Position numbers and translations under genes: made by a program
Assembly (NCBI RefSeq): GCF_004345825.1
Contig: NZ_SLXM01000002.1
Span: 62,001 to 126,000, forward strand
DNA length: 64,000 nucleotides
Origin: Tenacibaculum skagerrakense
GTDB lineage: Bacteria; Bacteroidota; Bacteroidia; Flavobacteriales; Flavobacteriaceae
Reading direction: 5' to 3'
Shown here: in pieces, positions 63,722 to 64,000 of the stretch
How the letters are laid out: each line of letters opens with the position of its first letter
Numbering within the stretch: the first letter of the stretch is position 1
The notes under the pieces: model-generated
Databases searched by the model: none
Seen by the model: only the letters and a program-made list of their open reading frames with translations
Told to the model about the DNA's origin: nothing

Positions 63722-64000
63722 TTATTCATCTTCTTTTTCTTCGTCATCCTCATCAGGATTTTCGTCTTTCTTTTCTTCGTCTTCTAATGGTATATCCTCT
63801 AAAGGTTGTTCTTTAGGAGCATTTTTTATAGCATTTTCAATTCTTATGATGTTCTCATAAAATAACTCAGCATTTGAATCAGATAATTCCATTTTACCAT
63901 ATGCTTCCTTGTAATAGAATAATGCTTGTTCATAGTTTTTTCCTAATTCATGATATTTTCCAACATAGTATTCGCCTAAATGAGAGTCAGGGTGCTTAAT
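63722..64000 (-). CDS. TPR protein with acidic tail, C-terminal part (partial)
   Basis: A reading frame open to the window edge encodes at least 92 residues on the minus strand. It contains a tetratricopeptide-like unit (LGKNYEQALFYYKEAYGKM) and ends in an acidic tail of Glu and Asp (PDEDDEEKEDE). The start lies beyond the window. It converges on the S1 gene with 11 bases between. The tail is low complexity, so only the TPR unit supports the call. Confidence 0.7.
   Translation of the reverse strand: MKHPDSHLGEYYVGKYHELGKNYEQALFYYKEAYGKMELSDSNAELFYENIIRIENAIKNAPKEQPLEDIPLEDEEKKDENPDEDDEEKEDE

Overview
This window is an AT-rich, gene-dense chromosomal segment from a member of the Bacteroidota, most likely a marine Flavobacteriaceae (Tenacibaculum/Polaribacter-like; the genus cannot be fixed from sequence alone). 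The reasons are: the promoter style (TTG, 20-21 nt spacer, TAnnTTTG) seen at several genes, a type IX secretion C-terminal domain, a TonB-dependent receptor with a carboxypeptidase-like N-terminal domain, DUF5916, PafA-type phosphatase, CtlX, and very AT-rich intergenic DNA. No insertion sequence, prophage, rRNA or CRISPR array was seen.

Layout. 1-3236: end of the ribosomal alpha operon (rpmJ tail, rpsM, rpsK, rpsD, rpoA, rplQ), with possible structured RNA in three intergenic gaps. 3351-8313: carA, eno, gltA and a DDAH-like guanidino hydrolase, several closed by clear terminators. 8460-9530: an unrecognised two-gene cassette on the minus strand. 9682-18156: a TPP-riboswitch-controlled thiamine operon, thiS-thiC-thiE-like-thiD-thiE-thiG-thiH-alpha/beta hydrolase-thiF, carrying dispersed palindromic repeats between its genes. 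18608: ctlX, a guanidino-group hydrolase relative of the DDAH-like gene on the other side of the thiamine block. 19714-22137: five consecutive small exported proteins (a lipoprotein, a Lys/Glu-rich coiled-coil protein and three related basic proteins that I do not recognise). 22183-29326: pafA, mlaEF, tRNA-Lys and tRNA-Tyr, a soluble PAS histidine kinase with a single-domain response regulator, and a DUF389 membrane protein. 29364-33743: AraC/GyrI regulator, TonB receptor, DUF2141 protein and TPR protein, all on the minus strand. 33815-37729: pdxH, sixA, ppx, an orphan ParA-like ATPase, a small membrane protein and tRNA-Ser. 38015-48014: aroC, an M57-type lipoprotein protease, a T9SS subtilase, a radical SAM protein, a membrane AraC regulator, an apparently frameshifted NTF2-like gene and a DUF5916 outer-membrane protein. 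48078-55765: pdhC-pdhA, secreted proteins, and a DUF4870-PadR-PspC-DUF4440 operon with a palindrome on its -33 element. 55931-64000: DUF4442, AIM24-like, a TlpA-type lipoprotein, an SDR, a HAD phosphatase, fructose-6-phosphate aldolase, menD, an S1-domain protein and the C-terminal end of a TPR protein.

Most genes are ordinary core functions. The parts that deserve attention are the tandem family of small basic secreted proteins (20812-22137), the unknown gene pair at 8460-9530, the hydrolase inside the thiamine operon, the repeat that supplies the end of the first thiE-like gene, the PadR operator candidate, the frameshift at a run of eight A residues, and promoters whose -7 box almost touches the start codon.
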